Assembly (NCBI GenBank): GCA_029562645.1
Contig: JAKQUI010000003.1
Location: 186,001-250,000 of the forward strand
Direction of reading: 5' to 3'
Origin: Spirochaetota bacterium
Lineage (GTDB): Bacteria; Spirochaetota; UBA4802; JAKQUI01
DNA: 64,000 nucleotides
Shown here: in pieces, positions 63,014 through 64,000 of the stretch
Position numbering within the stretch: the stretch's first letter is position 1
Layout of the letters: the number at the start of each line of letters is the position of its first letter
Notes under the pieces: generated by a model
What the model was told of the DNA's origin: nothing
The model's input: the letters and a program-made list of their open reading frames with translations, nothing else
The model's database searches: none
Made by a program: the position numbers and the translations under genes

Positions 63014-64000
63014 TCAGGCGCGCGCCAGCCACGGGATTTGCATTATATCGCGGTCAATCAAACCGAAACGGCCAAAGGGAGTCAGGACGCCCATGACGGC
63101 CACGCTGTCCCCATACTGCTTCTTGAAGAATCGGAGCGATCCCGCGTCGCGGCCATCGACATGGCTTCCCCACTTGCATTCGAGCGCGAAAAGACGGTTC
63201 TCGTATTCGATGACGATATCGATCTCGTGCCCATAGGGCGTCTTCCAGTGATGGCACCGCGCAGGAAGGAGGCAGTTGCGGATGGCCGCTTCCACCTCGA
63301 TCCGCATGGCGGCCTCAAACAGCGAACCCAGCATCGGATGGGACTCGAGCGCCTGCGCCGTGGCAATGTGCAGCAGGCCGCAGGCGAGCCCCGTATCGAA
63401 CAGGAAGCCCTTGGAATGCCTGGATATCCTCTTGATATAATTCCCGTGATACGACTCGTGCTCCCGCCATACAAGCGACGCACGCAGCCAGGAAAGCCAC
63501 CGATCCGCGGTCGGCGGGCTAATGCCGATCTCCCGGCCGAGCTGGCTTTTGTTCACCTCGCGCGAGGAGAGCGCCGCGAGAAGCCGCATGAAGCGCGAGA
63601 GCGCGGCGGCGTCCTTGAGATCATACTGAGAGGGAAGGTCGCGCTCCAGATATGTTGCAAGATAGCTTTCGAAAAAGGCGGGGATGAACTCGTGACTTTT
63701 CCCTATCAGGCCAGGCAATCCGCCGCGAAACACCAGCTCCAGCGGCGACATCTCCGGCGCAAACGCCCCACGGAGCTCGGTCGGGGAGGCGCCCCGTACA
63801 AGCGATACCGCCCAGTGCTCGGTTACCCCGCGTCCCAGCCGCTCGTCCAGCGTCATCGGAGGCAGGTCCAGAAGCAGCACCCTGCCGGCCAGCGTTTCTT
63901 TCATGCCCCTGATGAGATTGTACTGCTGCGAACCGGTGAGAATGAACCGCCCGGGCTTCGCGCCGGAATCGACGGCCATCTTTATCTCGGGGAGAAGCTC
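63014..64000 (-). CDS. AAA ATPase with DUF4143 domain, N-terminal part beyond window
   Basis: The frame stays open to the right edge, so the start and probably the Walker A motif lie outside. Visible are a sensor-1-like FILTGSQQYNLIRGMKETLA, the DUF4143 middle region (LEEDLPS-like YLERDLPSQYDLKDAAAL, GREIGISPPTADRWLSWLRA), and a C-terminal nuclease-like fold (KTPYGHEIDIVIEYENRLFALECKWGS in two halves). The E-D-ExK pattern there suggests a PD-(D/E)XK nuclease-like domain. These proteins are widespread, often in accessory DNA, and their role is unclear. A remnant of the same family is at 41618-41734. Confidence 0.85.
   Translation of the reverse strand, partial: ELLPEIKMAVDSGAKPGRFILTGSQQYNLIRGMKETLAGRVLLLDLPPMTLDERLGRGVTEHWAVSLVRGASPTELRGAFAPEMSPLELVFRGGLPGLIGKSHEFIPAFFESYLATYLERDLPSQYDLKDAAALSRFMRLLAALSSREVNKSQLGREIGISPPTADRWLSWLRASLVWREHESYHGNYIKRISRHSKGFLFDTGLACGLLHIATAQALESHPMLGSLFEAAMRIEVEAAIRNCLLPARCHHWKTPYGHEIDIVIEYENRLFALECKWGSHVDGRDAGSLRFFKKQYGDSVAVMGVLTPFGRFGLIDRDIMQIPWLARA

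Overview
The window is 64 kb of mostly GC-rich, densely packed DNA from a diderm (Gram-negative-type) bacterium. It carries a lipoprotein sorting and maturation set (LolD-like ATPase, LolC/E-like permease, Lnt), many signal peptides and lipoboxes, and PilZ proteins. A 368-residue PilZ-like protein at 30.2-31.3 kb resembles a family I associate with Leptospira, and the elongation factor G resembles the second EF-G of spirochaetes. I therefore lean towards a deep-branching or environmental spirochaete. This rests on recalled family resemblance only. I see no rRNA, tRNA or CRISPR array.

Layout. 0-6 kb: a GHKL ATPase cut by the left edge, a secreted thioredoxin-like protein with an SRAP (abasic-site) protein, a structured repeat, two small proteins, a methyltransferase, a YbaK-type deacylase, and a MerR regulator with an acyl-CoA dehydrogenase behind a good MerR-type operator. 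6.4-13.8 kb: envelope and signalling genes (CapA-like, a 7TM-DISM/PAS/RsbW-like receptor, a CAP-domain protein), then PAP2 phosphatase, patatin and DUF368. 13.9-22.5 kb: a cation region with trkA-trkH, CorC-like and MgtE-like proteins, a tandem universal stress protein, and a K+ channel next to a Kef-type antiporter. 22.6-29.8 kb: a TPR protein, EF-G with a strong terminator, a nucleotidyltransferase with a small overlapping partner, and two diacylglycerol-kinase-like paralogues with an MFS transporter. 29.9-41.6 kb: two PilZ-type proteins, a CPBP protein, a GMC oxidoreductase pair, a beta-CASP nuclease, the Lol transporter, a cold-shock gene with promoter and terminator, a LysM/M23 lipoprotein, an RsmG-SpoU fusion and a SlyD-like isomerase. 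41.6-57.7 kb, mainly minus strand: aspS-phoH-pgpH-ybeY, a phosphoesterase-nucleotidyltransferase fusion, lnt, an AT-rich CsgG/TolB-like gene, and prfB-permease-ligA. 58-64 kb: a lipoprotein and a transglutaminase, an AT-richer 3.4-kb island, and a DUF4143 ATPase cut by the right edge.

The most notable structure is that island. It lies between two 75-bp direct repeats of the transglutaminase gene's 3' end. The repeats differ at three positions, all synonymous, as expected when an element integrates into the end of a gene and restores its reading frame. It holds three unrecognised envelope-type proteins and no visible integrase. Its right part also contains a second, degraded copy of the structured repeat found near 2 kb, whose first copy folds as a 23-bp outer stem enclosing two hairpins.

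Other points of interest are two unusual domain fusions (RsmG with SpoU; calcineurin-like phosphoesterase with polymerase-beta nucleotidyltransferase), a K+ channel with a GHG filter, and a lipid-kinase paralogue with Asn in place of the GGDGT Asp. PgpH (a c-di-AMP hydrolase family) together with Trk and Kef systems suggests, by inference only, c-di-AMP control of potassium.
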